The position numbers and the translations under genes were made by a program. Positions 1 through 6,644 of a stretch of DNA of 14,567 bases are shown here, piece by piece. The DNA comes from an uncultured bacterium (GTDB lineage Bacteria > Planctomycetota > UBA1135 > GCA-002686595). Every line of letters starts with the position of its first letter. Position 1 is the stretch's first letter. The stretch lies in contig CAJXRJ010000100.1 of the NCBI GenBank assembly GCA_913058555.1, positions 1-14,567 of the forward strand, written 5' to 3'. The notes beneath the pieces were generated by a model. The model saw only the letters and a program-made list of their open reading frames with translations. It had not been told where the DNA came from and searched no databases.

Positions 1-2
1 AT

Positions 3-251
3 TTCAAGGAGAGAAAGCGAGATGGCGGATGCCCAATGCCGACGCGGGGCGGCATCACGCCGGGCCGCGCGCAGACGATCGATGCGGCCTCCGGCTGGGG
101 GCTCTTCAACGGCTTCGCGCTCGCGGGCGCCGCCGACCTCGATACGGCGCCGACGTTCGGTCTCATGCTGGCCTCGCAGATCGCGGGCGTCGGCGCGGCG
201 CTGGCGTTGATTGCGATGAGCGACCGCACCCCCTGTGGGCCGGATGGGTAG
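3..251 (+). CDS. C-terminal fragment of an unidentified glycine/alanine-rich, probably membrane protein (cut by window edge)
   Basis: The frame is open from the first bases of the window to a TAG at 249-251, so the 5' part lies outside. Of the overlapping frames this one reads most like protein: a Gly/Ala-rich stretch (ITPGRAQTIDAASGWGLFNG, then FALAGAADLD), a hydrophobic segment around LMLASQIAGVGAALALIAM, and a short polar tail. The two competing frames give Arg/Ser-rich shadow sequence. The pattern (T-P-G-x-A, G-x-W-G-x-x-N-G-x-A-L) recalls hypothetical membrane-associated proteins of delta-proteobacteria and relatives, but I cannot name a family. An AAGGAGAG at 6-13 precedes an ATG at 22, but that ATG is in a poor frame; the in-frame ATG is at 36. 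The tail after about base 215 looks unconserved, so a frameshifted or decayed gene end is possible. Confidence 0.35.
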   Translation, partial: FKERKRDGGCPMPTRGGITPGRAQTIDAASGWGLFNGFALAGAADLDTAPTFGLMLASQIAGVGAALALIAMSDRTPCGPDG

Positions 252-403
252 CCGTGGTACGTAGGGGTTCCTCCGGCAGACGGTTGTGGGTCACTGGCGG
301 CACCCTGACACGTGATCCATTGAAGGCAACGAGGTCCGGAGGTCCCCATGCGAGAGTGGCGTGCACCGATCGAAGTTATTCCTCCGGTGGACACGCTATT
401 CGG

Positions 404-409
404 TAGTCT
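404..409 (+). promoter_or_regulatory. Putative -10 box (TAGTCT) of a leaderless promoter for the PLP enzyme operon
   Basis: TAGTCT matches the bacterial -10 pattern TANNNT, and its first base lies 12 bases before the ATG at 416. Transcription would therefore begin at or beside the start codon. No Shine-Dalgarno-like sequence lies between, and no convincing -35 box is visible. The same spacing recurs before the genes starting at 12199 (plus) and 8105 (minus), which is the main support. Confidence 0.45.
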
Positions 410-415
410 CCCGCC

Positions 416-1600
416 ATGTTGGAGACGCATTGGACTTTGGATCCGGAGGTGACATTCCTCAATCACGGGTCCTTCGGCGCGGCGCCACGCGTGGTGCTCG
501 AAGAGCAGCGCCAATGGCGGGACTTGCTCGAACGCGGGCCGGTCGAGTTCTTGGCGCCCGAGCGCAGCCTGGAGGGACGGCTAGATCACGTTCGGACCGT
601 TCTCTCCACGCAGTTCGGCTGCCGCTTTGACGACCTGGCGTTCGTGCGCAACGCCACCGATGGCGTCAACGCAGTCCTTCGCTCTCTCCCCTTGGACGAG
701 GAGAACGAGGTCGTCATCACGAGCCACGGCTACGGAGCGTGCAGCAACGCTGTGCGCTATGTTGTCGAGCGAATGGGCGGCCGGGTTCTGGTGGCGGATC
801 TACCGTTCCCTGTTCGCTCTCCCGGTGAGATCCTGGACGCGATCAAAGCGGCCACGACGGACTGGACCCGCTTGATCGTCGTCGACCATGTCACCAGCGC
901 GACCGGGCTCATCCTTCCGATCGAGGAGATTGTCGAGTATGCCCATGGCCATGGGATTCGCGTGCTCGTCGATGGCGCCCACGCGCCAGGCATGGTGCCG
1001 CTGAACCTCGAGAAGATCGGGGCCGATTACTACACCGGCAACCTTCACAAGTGGATCTGCGCGCCGAAGGCCGCGGGGTTCCTTCACGTCAAGGAGGAGC
1101 ATCAGCACGAGGTGCGTCCCACGGTGATCAGTCATGCCGCAGGTACCCCCCGTCCCGGGCGCTCGCGATTCCACGCCGAGTTTGACTGGACGGGAACCTT
1201 CGATCCATCGCCGTTGCTGTCGGTTCCCAAGGCCATCGAATTCCTCGGCTCGGTCGTAACCGGCGGCCTTGGGGAGGTCATGCGGGCCAACCACGACCTC
1301 GTGATGACGGGCGCGAACATCGTCCTTGAGGCCCTGGGGGCGGAGCCCCAGGCGCCGGAGTCGATGATCGGGTCCCTTGCCACGCTGCCCCTGCCCGACG
1401 GCGCGCCGGTGACCGATGGGGGCATCGATCCACTGCAGCGCACCCTGGTGAACGACTACAAGATCGAGGTTCCGGTCGTCCATTGGCCGAAACCGGGCAA
1501 GCGGTGGATTCGACTCTCCGCCCAGCTCTACAACCGGGTGTCCGATTACGAAAAACTCGCAGGCGCCCTCCGCGCGGAGCTCAGTGTCGTTGCCGGGTGA
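416..1600 (+). CDS. Aminotransferase class V-fold PLP-dependent enzyme, isopenicillin-N epimerase (CefD)-like
   Basis: Fold-type I PLP enzyme of the class V aminotransferase/CefD group, 394 aa, full length for the family and cytosolic. The N-terminus FLNHGSFGA (about 14-22) is the usual CefD-like opening. NATDGVNAVLRS (79-90) is the cofactor phosphate-binding segment. VDGAHAPG (185-192) carries the Asp that contacts the PLP ring nitrogen, and GNLHKW (208-213) carries the Schiff-base lysine, K212. DHVTSATGLILPI (157-169) is another conserved block. Family members include amino-acid epimerases, cysteine desulfurase-like enzymes and ergothioneine C-S lyases, so the substrate cannot be read from sequence; CefD is a label of similarity only. 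It is the first gene of a tight three-gene operon, its end lying within 26 bases of, or overlapping, the next start. A leaderless-type -10 box precedes the ATG and there is no Shine-Dalgarno site. Confidence 0.88.
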   Translation: MLETHWTLDPEVTFLNHGSFGAAPRVVLEEQRQWRDLLERGPVEFLAPERSLEGRLDHVRTVLSTQFGCRFDDLAFVRNATDGVNAVLRSLPLDEENEVVITSHGYGACSNAVRYVVERMGGRVLVADLPFPVRSPGEILDAIKAATTDWTRLIVVDHVTSATGLILPIEEIVEYAHGHGIRVLVDGAHAPGMVPLNLEKIGADYYTGNLHKWICAPKAAGFLHVKEEHQHEVRPTVISHAAGTPRPGRSRFHAEFDWTGTFDPSPLLSVPKAIEFLGSVVTGGLGEVMRANHDLVMTGANIVLEALGAEPQAPESMIGSLATLPLPDGAPVTDGGIDPLQRTLVNDYKIEVPVVHWPKPGKRWIRLSAQLYNRVSDYEKLAGALRAELSVVAG

Positions 1601-1625
1601 GTCTTCGCCCCAGGGACCATCGCCC

Positions 1626-2477
1626 ATGGGGAGTGATGGTTCCGATCGGCCGAGTCCCTGGCACAAGCCCCTCGTCGTGGCTCACCGCGGGGCCAGCGGG
1701 TACCTGCCAGAGCACACCCTTGAGTCCTACGCGTTGGCCGCGGGGATGGGGGCAGACTTCCTGGAGCCGGATGTGGTGCTCACCCGCGACCACGTGCCGA
1801 TCTGTTTGCACGATGTCCATCTCGAGCGTGTGACGAACGTGGAGCGTTGTTTTCCAGGGCGCTCGAGGGAAGACGGCCGATTCTACGCCCTTGATTTCGC
1901 ACTCGACGAGGTGCGGTCCCTATCGGCAACCGGTGGTCAGCGCCATGGGATGCACGGCTTTCAGATCCCGACCTTGGAAGAGATGATCTCCATGACCGTG
2001 CACTTGGAGTCGAAGCTTGGTCCGCTGGGGATCGCCCCGGAGATCAAGTCCCCTTCGCTCCACGGGGAGGCTGGGGCGCCCATCGTTCGGATCGTGGCGG
2101 ATCTGCTGAAGGCGTCTGGCCACGCCACCGACCCTTCGCGGTGCATCCTGCAGAGCTTCGAGCCGAAAGCGCTCGTGGAGCTTCGACAGGACCACGGGGT
2201 CACGGCGACCCTGCTCGAGCTCCTTTCCGGGGACCCACCCAGCGCGGCGGAGCTGGTGGCCATCGCCGCCCGCGCGGACGCCATTGGTCCCCCGAAGTCC
2301 ATGATCGAAGCGACTGCTGGGCAGCTCGTGAAGGACGCCCAAGCCCTGGGGCTCGTGGTCATCCCCTACACGTTTCGGGAAGACGAGTCAGAGACCCGTC
2401 GGTACTTCCGCGACTACGGCGTCGACGGTTTGTTCTCAGATTTCACAGACGTAGCGGTCCGTGCGCGTGATCATTGA
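1626..2477 (+). CDS. Glycerophosphodiester phosphodiesterase (GDPD family, GlpQ-like motifs, no signal peptide)
   Basis: Hydrolyses glycerophosphodiesters to sn-glycerol 3-phosphate and an alcohol in a metal-dependent TIM barrel. Numbering from this ATG (283 aa): AHRGASG with catalytic H20 and R21, then P-E29-H-T; E-P-D (metal ligands E47 and D49); L-H-D with catalytic H62; PEIK with metal ligand E139; and the closing DGLFSDFTD. The order and spacing fit GDPD enzymes, and ERVTNV plus IPTLEE resemble the GlpQ branch. There is no hydrophobic leader, so a cytosolic enzyme is expected, unlike periplasmic GlpQ. Start choice is open. The ATG at 1626 has AGGGA about nine bases upstream. An in-frame GTG at 1584, with GGAG four bases upstream, would add 14 residues and overlap the previous gene by 17 bases. 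It lies between the PLP enzyme and the iminopeptidase, and translational coupling is likely. Confidence 0.88.
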   Translation: MGSDGSDRPSPWHKPLVVAHRGASGYLPEHTLESYALAAGMGADFLEPDVVLTRDHVPICLHDVHLERVTNVERCFPGRSREDGRFYALDFALDEVRSLSATGGQRHGMHGFQIPTLEEMISMTVHLESKLGPLGIAPEIKSPSLHGEAGAPIVRIVADLLKASGHATDPSRCILQSFEPKALVELRQDHGVTATLLELLSGDPPSAAELVAIAARADAIGPPKSMIEATAGQLVKDAQALGLVVIPYTFREDESETRRYFRDYGVDGLFSDFTDVAVRARDH

Positions 2478-2482
2478 CAGGC

Positions 2483-3787
2483 ATGTTGAACCTCGGCGGA
2501 TTGGAACTTCGGGAACACACCTTTCAAGTCCCGCTTGACCACGCCCAGCCCGGGCTTGGGACCATCGAGGTCTTTGCGAGGGAGGCGACTCTTGCCGGCG
2601 ACGACGCGAGCGCACGGCCGTGGCTCGTGTTCCTACAAGGCGGTCCCGGCTTCGAGAGCCCCCGGCCCCTCGGCAAAGACGGTTGGATTGGCGCGGCCGT
2701 GGAGAAGTACCGGGTGCTTCTCTTGGATCAGCGCGGCACCGGGCGCAGCACGCCCCAAACGCCCGAAGCGATCTTGCGCGAGGGTGACCCCAAGGCCCAG
2801 GCGGCCCACCTTGCCCGTTTCCGAGCGGACTCGATCGTGCGTGACTGTGAGTTCATCCGCGACGCCCTCGGCGTCCGGCGCTGGACCTTGCTTGGGCAGA
2901 GCTTCGGCGGCTTCTGTGTCGTCCATTATCTTTCGTTTGCCCCGGACAGTCTTGCGGGCGCGATGATCACGGGCGGCCTTCCGGGCCTCGATGCCCACGC
3001 GGACGATGTGTACCGGCGCACGTATCCGCTCACCAGGGCGAAGAACGAGCGCATGTGGAGCGCTTTCCCCGGCCTTCGGGCGCGGATCCAGATGGTCTTC
3101 CAAAGGGTGGCTGAGGGTGACGTCCTCTTGCCTTCCGGGGACATCCTCACCGCCGAGCGTCTGCAGGCGGTGGGCGCACAACTCGGATTCTCACGGGGCG
3201 CGGCGGAGCTGCACTATCTGTTCGAGCGCGCGTTCGCCCCCGGTTCCGACGATCTCACCCGGGCCTTCCTCCGCGGGGTCGAAGGGTACTTCGCCTTCGA
3301 TACGAACCCTTTCTACGCGATCCTCCACGAGGCTTGTTACGGGCAAGGTCGCGCGACCGACTGGTCAGCCCAAAGGATCCGCGGGGAGTTCCCGGAGTTC
3401 GACGGGGCCGGTGCCCTGTCGGAAGACCGTACGCCGCTCCTGACGGGAGAGATGGTCTTCCCGTGGTTCATGGATCAGTTCGGCGCCCTCACGCCCCTGC
3501 GCGACGCGGCCTCGGAGCTCGCCGGGAAAGACGACTGGCCCAGCCTGTACGACTCCGATGTCCTGAGCGCGAATCAGGTGCCCACGGCCGCCGTGATCTA
3601 CCACGACGACATGTTCGTGCCGGCGGACCTCTCGCTCGAGACGGCGGGCAGGATCCGCGGGCTCGAGGCCTGGGTCACGAACGAGTTTGAGCATGACGGA
3701 CTGAGGAGCGCCGGGGGGCGGATCTTCTCGGAGCTAACGGCTCGGCTGCACGCCAGCGCGGCCTGTTTGCCCGGCCGGGCACGCTAG
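2483..3787 (+). CDS. pip: Alpha/beta hydrolase, proline iminopeptidase-type (peptidase family S33)
   Basis: Serine aminopeptidase-like hydrolase of the long (about 430 aa) S33 type, 434 aa from this ATG, cytosolic. Visible elements: Q-GGPG oxyanion-hole motif (52-56), DQRGTGRS (82-89), nucleophile elbow GQSFGG with S140 (138-143), acidic residue in YHDDMFVP (D375/D376) and catalytic His in NEFEHDGLR (H404). The catalytic triad is therefore complete. Such enzymes remove N-terminal proline from peptides, though close relatives act on other amides or esters, so the substrate is inferred. The previous gene's TGA overlaps an in-frame TTG at 2474 (TTGA overlap), which could start a version three residues longer. 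I prefer the ATG because the conserved opening (LELREHTFQVPLDHA) then sits at the usual distance from the start. It is the last gene of the operon, and no classic terminator follows. Confidence 0.85.
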   Translation: MLNLGGLELREHTFQVPLDHAQPGLGTIEVFAREATLAGDDASARPWLVFLQGGPGFESPRPLGKDGWIGAAVEKYRVLLLDQRGTGRSTPQTPEAILREGDPKAQAAHLARFRADSIVRDCEFIRDALGVRRWTLLGQSFGGFCVVHYLSFAPDSLAGAMITGGLPGLDAHADDVYRRTYPLTRAKNERMWSAFPGLRARIQMVFQRVAEGDVLLPSGDILTAERLQAVGAQLGFSRGAAELHYLFERAFAPGSDDLTRAFLRGVEGYFAFDTNPFYAILHEACYGQGRATDWSAQRIRGEFPEFDGAGALSEDRTPLLTGEMVFPWFMDQFGALTPLRDAASELAGKDDWPSLYDSDVLSANQVPTAAVIYHDDMFVPADLSLETAGRIRGLEAWVTNEFEHDGLRSAGGRIFSELTARLHASAACLPGRAR

Positions 3788-3807
3788 GCGAGGACGCCAG
3801 TAGAGGA

Positions 3808-3816
3808 TGCTAGTTT
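3808..3816 (+). promoter_or_regulatory. Putative extended -10 promoter element (TGC-TAGTTT) upstream of the membrane protein gene
   Basis: TGC at 3808-3810 followed by TAGTTT at 3811-3816 fits an extended -10 (TGN-TANNNT). It would start a transcript near 3823, giving a leader of about 90 bases before the ATG at 3916. No matching -35 is visible. A 14-codon reading frame (ATG 3839, TGA ending at 3883) lies in that leader; its coding status is unknown. Confidence 0.3.
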
Positions 3817-3915
3817 GGCCCCAATTCGGGACCCACCCATGGCCCCAGGGGCATCCCGGCCCACCGTGACGGGAGCGAGCTGAGGTCCATTCAAGACCGC
3901 GAGGCAGGGCTTCCG

Positions 3916-4446
3916 ATGTCCTCTTCCATGTCCAGCACCCCTACGTCGTTCGTGTGGACGCCCCCCTTGAAGCGCAAGGTGGCCGCGTTGCACCTGGGCC
4001 TCCTGGCCCTCGCCGGGCTCTTCTGGTCGTCGGGCGCATGGCTCAGCGGCGGCTACCGCATCGAGCTCACGGAGGCCCTCATCGTCGCGGGCATTCCGGC
4101 CCTACCGATCCGGTGCATTTCGATCTGGCTGGCCACGCTCTGGACGCGGCGCGCCGTGGCCCGCGGCGCCGCGGATTCCATGCGCCAATTCGCGTGCGCC
4201 GACGTCCTCATGACGCTGGCCCTCGGAATGGCCGCGATGCCCATGATCCTGCTGGCCTACTTCGTCTTCGCAGGCGTCGCATGGACGCTGCTCTTTCCTG
4301 TGGCCCCTACGATCACCGCCTACTTCCTGATGCGTCAGGGGTTCCTGGTGTCAGGTTCGGGGCGGACCCCAGAGCCCGCCCAGGAAGCCGACCCTGGGTT
4401 GGACCGCAAGTTGGATTCCGACGGGTCCGACTCCGTGGCGGCCTAG
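3916..4446 (+). CDS. Small membrane protein of unknown function (about four transmembrane helices)
   Basis: I do not recognise a family. The 176-aa product has a short polar N-terminus and hydrophobic spans at about 22-44, 53-76, 96-112 and 113-138. An Arg-rich stretch (WTRRAVARGAADSMR, 76-90) lies between the second and third spans, and an acidic, Ser/Pro-rich tail of about 35 residues follows the last span. By the positive-inside rule the Arg-rich loop should face the cytoplasm. ATGs occur at codons 1 and 5; there is no strong Shine-Dalgarno site, only GAGG about 12 bases upstream. It has no operon partner: the upstream gene ends 128 bases earlier, and the downstream gene is convergent with interlocking stops. 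Third-position GC bias and the sharp hydrophobic pattern support coding. A longer frame overlapping it (3954-4904) crosses into the YjbQ gene and is a shadow. Confidence 0.7.
   Translation: MSSSMSSTPTSFVWTPPLKRKVAALHLGLLALAGLFWSSGAWLSGGYRIELTEALIVAGIPALPIRCISIWLATLWTRRAVARGAADSMRQFACADVLMTLALGMAAMPMILLAYFVFAGVAWTLLFPVAPTITAYFLMRQGFLVSGSGRTPEPAQEADPGLDRKLDSDGSDSVAA
4443..4446. other. Interlocking stop codons of convergent genes inside a CTAG palindrome
   Basis: The membrane protein gene ends with TAG at 4444-4446 on plus. The YjbQ-family gene ends with TAG read from 4445 to 4443 on minus. The four bases CTAG therefore serve both stops, leaving no room for a bidirectional terminator between the genes, so the transcripts must overlap or end inside the opposing gene. 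Confidence 0.9.
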
Positions 4447-4877
4447 GCGGTGCCCTGCACGTGCACCACGAGCTCGCGTCGCTGCGGGCGCGTACGGTGC
4501 TCGAAGAGGAACAGACCCTGCCACGTGCCGAGCACGAGCTTCCCTTCGCCCACGGGGATCGTCTCGGACGTGCTGGTGACGGCGCTTCGCAAATGGGCGG
4601 GCATGTCGTCGGGCCCTTCGAGGGTGTGGGAGTAGCGCGGGTCCCCTTCCGGCGCCAAACGCTCGAACCACTCCTCAGCGTCCCGCGCCGCGGTCGGGTC
4701 GGCATTCTCTTGGATCAAGAGGCTCGCCGACGTGTGGCGGCAGTACACCACGCAAAGCCCGAGGCGGATTCCGGAGCGGTCCACGACACCTGCGATCTCC
4801 GCTGTCACTTCGAAGAGGCCCCGGCCGCGGGTTTCGAAGGTCAGCGTTTCCTGGGCGTCGGATCGTGTGGAGTGCAT
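4443..4877 (-). CDS. yjbQ: YjbQ/UPF0047 family protein (secondary thiamine-phosphate synthase-type)
   Basis: Small cytosolic single-domain protein, 144 aa, the usual size for UPF0047. All signature blocks are present: CRHTSASLLIQENADP (46-61) with H48 and N58; YSHTLEGPDDMPAHLRS (82-98) with H84, D90, D91 and H95; and LGTWQGLFLFEHR (116-128) with T118, Q120 and E126. From family knowledge, E. coli YjbQ shows weak thiamine-phosphate synthase activity and homologs form compact metal-binding trimers; the physiological role remains poorly defined. It starts 28 bases after the beta-helix gene on the same strand, so it is probably co-transcribed, though a functional link is not obvious. A small CGCTT-TCG-AAGCG hairpin (4889-4901) lies in that spacer. 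No Shine-Dalgarno site is visible. Confidence 0.9.
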   Translation of the reverse strand: MHSTRSDAQETLTFETRGRGLFEVTAEIAGVVDRSGIRLGLCVVYCRHTSASLLIQENADPTAARDAEEWFERLAPEGDPRYSHTLEGPDDMPAHLRSAVTSTSETIPVGEGKLVLGTWQGLFLFEHRTRPQRRELVVHVQGTA

Positions 4878-4905
4878 GGGGCGCGTCCCGCTTTCGAAGC
4901 GTGAG

Positions 4906-6594
4906 TTAGAGACCGATGGCCATGGACCTCGACCAAGGACCAGCAGATGTGCCTCGGAGGGTGCTTGCCCTCAGCGTAACGCCTTCGGAGGCCAATCCCA
5001 CCAGGGCGGCGGCGGGCACGATGAAGCGCAGCGTGCCGCCCGGGCCGGCGATGCCGATGCTACGCATGGACGAGCTTTGGGGCAGGGGGCCGGAGCGGGG
5101 AAGGAGCCCTGTGGGGGCTCGGTTCACGCCGATCACCACGCGATCTCCCGGGTTCAATCCCTGGACCTCGACGAGGGCGTCCGCGAGGCCTGTGGGATCG
5201 ATGGGGGCGCGCAATCGGAGCCTGGGTGCGCCGGGGACCGACGCGCCAAGGTAGCGGCCATAGGTTCCTGATTCGAGGGCGCCGACGCTCGGATCCGGAC
5301 CCCGCACGGAGCCGGTTTGTCCTAGGTCGCTGACCCCAGGAATCGAAGCTCCCGCCAGGTGCAGCGCGCCCCCCGGGACCGGGCGCGCGTCACGCTTGGA
5401 GCCATCCCATGCCGCGTCGACCATGTCAGCCAGCCCGGCACCGGGGATGAACCCTCCGCCGCCGGGAACACCAAAGAGCGGGCCGAAGATCACGTTGTCC
5501 CCGACATCGACGCCGGCGAGGCCGCCGTTGACAGCGACAGCTACGTCGCTTCTGGCATAGAACGCGTTGTTGCGGAGGACCATTCCCGGCTCGTTGGCCC
5601 AGGCGCTGATGGTGGCAGCACGGCCGTTCTCGGCGATGAAGGTGTTCCCCACGATGGCGAGCCGCGTCGGTAGGCCTTGGTGCGGCGCCGTCTGGAGCGC
5701 GGGGCCGTTGCGTGCGAACACCAAGTTGCCGCGCACAAGGGCCTCTCCCTGGACCTGGAACGGGTTGGCGCCGGTATTCCAAACCGTGTTGTTTTCGATC
5801 CGATTGATCGCCTGTCCCCCGGACCCATAGCAAAGGACGCCCGGGTACTGCGTGTCGTGGATCGTGTTCTCGGCAATCAGGCAGCCGTAGCTGCCTTGCT
5901 TCAGTTCGATCCCATCGCCTTGGCTCCCCCCCGTGTGATGGATGTGGTTCATCGCGACGGTGGCCTCCGCCGCCGCGATGGTGCCGCCGTTCGCGCCGAG
6001 GTAGATGCCTTCGCCCGTTCCGCTGGTGTTGTGCACGTCACAGCGCGTGATCGAAAGGCGCGTTGTGTTGTGCGTGTTGGCACCGATCGCCACGGCGCCC
6101 GTGTGGTGCACATGGCACTGGTCGATCCAAAGGTCCTCCGCCCAATGGATGCGCAGGCCATAGGAGCCGCCCTCGATCTCGAAGCCGCGCAAGAGAACGT
6201 AGCGCAGCGGCGTGACGCCATCGCCGCCGAGGTTGAACACGTTCTGGCCGGCGTTGGGCCGCGTGATCACGGAGCCCGGTTCCCCGGTGATCCGGATCGG
6301 TGCCGCGGACGTGCCCTCGAGGTGGGCATAGAAGAAGTTGTTCACCGACCATCGGCCACGGGAGACACGCAGGTGATCGCCCGCGACGAGGCCGAGCACC
6401 GCGAGCCGCAGGCGCTCGCCGTTCTGTTCATCCGAGAGACCTGGGTCGTAGTTGAGGTCCAGGAGGCGCGCGGCAGGGACAGCGGTCCACGAAGGCACGT
6501 ACTCCGCCCGAAGCCGGGCGCCGGATTGGGCGGCGGCGGCGGTGGTGAGCAGCAGCACGAGGGCGCCCATGATGAGGGGACGGAGTGACTCCAT
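4906..6594 (-). CDS. Secreted right-handed parallel beta-helix repeat protein
   Basis: From the ATG at 6594 the product is 562 aa. Residues 1-23 form a signal peptide (MESLRP, hydrophobic core LIMGALVLLL, then an Ala run before QSG), so it is exported. About residues 95-365 are beta-helix rungs of the NosD/pectate-lyase type, with recurring Asn-rich turns and I-x-x-N-x-I/V or His-rich motifs (CHVHHTG, CDVHNTSG, NHIHHTGG, AENTIHDT, ENNTVWNT, VGNTFIAENG, RNNAFYAR). Such folds bind or cleave polysaccharides; I see no assignable catalytic residues. A Gly/Pro-rich linker leads to a C-terminal beta-rich domain (about 454-562). I prefer this start over the in-frame ATG at 6630 because the signal peptide begins properly here and a TACCGT box sits 13 bases upstream. 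It lies between a solute-binding protein and a YjbQ gene on the same strand. Confidence 0.8.
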   Translation of the reverse strand: MESLRPLIMGALVLLLTTAAAAQSGARLRAEYVPSWTAVPAARLLDLNYDPGLSDEQNGERLRLAVLGLVAGDHLRVSRGRWSVNNFFYAHLEGTSAAPIRITGEPGSVITRPNAGQNVFNLGGDGVTPLRYVLLRGFEIEGGSYGLRIHWAEDLWIDQCHVHHTGAVAIGANTHNTTRLSITRCDVHNTSGTGEGIYLGANGGTIAAAEATVAMNHIHHTGGSQGDGIELKQGSYGCLIAENTIHDTQYPGVLCYGSGGQAINRIENNTVWNTGANPFQVQGEALVRGNLVFARNGPALQTAPHQGLPTRLAIVGNTFIAENGRAATISAWANEPGMVLRNNAFYARSDVAVAVNGGLAGVDVGDNVIFGPLFGVPGGGGFIPGAGLADMVDAAWDGSKRDARPVPGGALHLAGASIPGVSDLGQTGSVRGPDPSVGALESGTYGRYLGASVPGAPRLRLRAPIDPTGLADALVEVQGLNPGDRVVIGVNRAPTGLLPRSGPLPQSSSMRSIGIAGPGGTLRFIVPAAALVGLASEGVTLRASTLRGTSAGPWSRSMAIGL

Positions 6595-6601
6595 GGCCGG
6601 G

Positions 6602-6607
6602 ACGGTA
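6602..6607 (-). promoter_or_regulatory. Putative leaderless-type -10 box (TACCGT on minus) before the beta-helix gene
   Basis: Read on the minus strand this is TACCGT, seven bases from the ATG at 6594 (first base 13 upstream). No Shine-Dalgarno sequence lies between. It would give the beta-helix gene its own start site inside the 50-base gap after the solute-binding gene, and it supports the downstream ATG over the one at 6630. Confidence 0.35.
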
Positions 6608-6644
6608 GCCCCGAGCCATGAGGGGCGCATGAAGTCTGGGCGGC

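Noticed and set aside
295..335. Possible tRNA remnant on minus (translation resembling SRVRVPPV, often seen over tRNA 3' halves)
   Set aside because: There is no GGTTCRANNCC T-arm, no matching acceptor stem and no anticodon arm can be drawn.
800..1666. 288-codon open frame on minus antisense to the PLP enzyme
   Set aside because: No motifs, and fully covered by a complete class V aminotransferase-fold gene on plus.
3954..4904. 316-codon open frame on plus spanning the membrane protein gene and the YjbQ gene
   Set aside because: It is out of frame with a clear four-helix membrane protein and antisense to an unmistakable YjbQ family protein; its own sequence is Arg/Pro-rich without motifs.
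5677..6588. 303-codon open frame on plus across the beta-helix gene
   Set aside because: Arg/Ala/Val-rich shadow sequence. The minus strand shows a signal peptide and repeated beta-helix rungs over the same bases.
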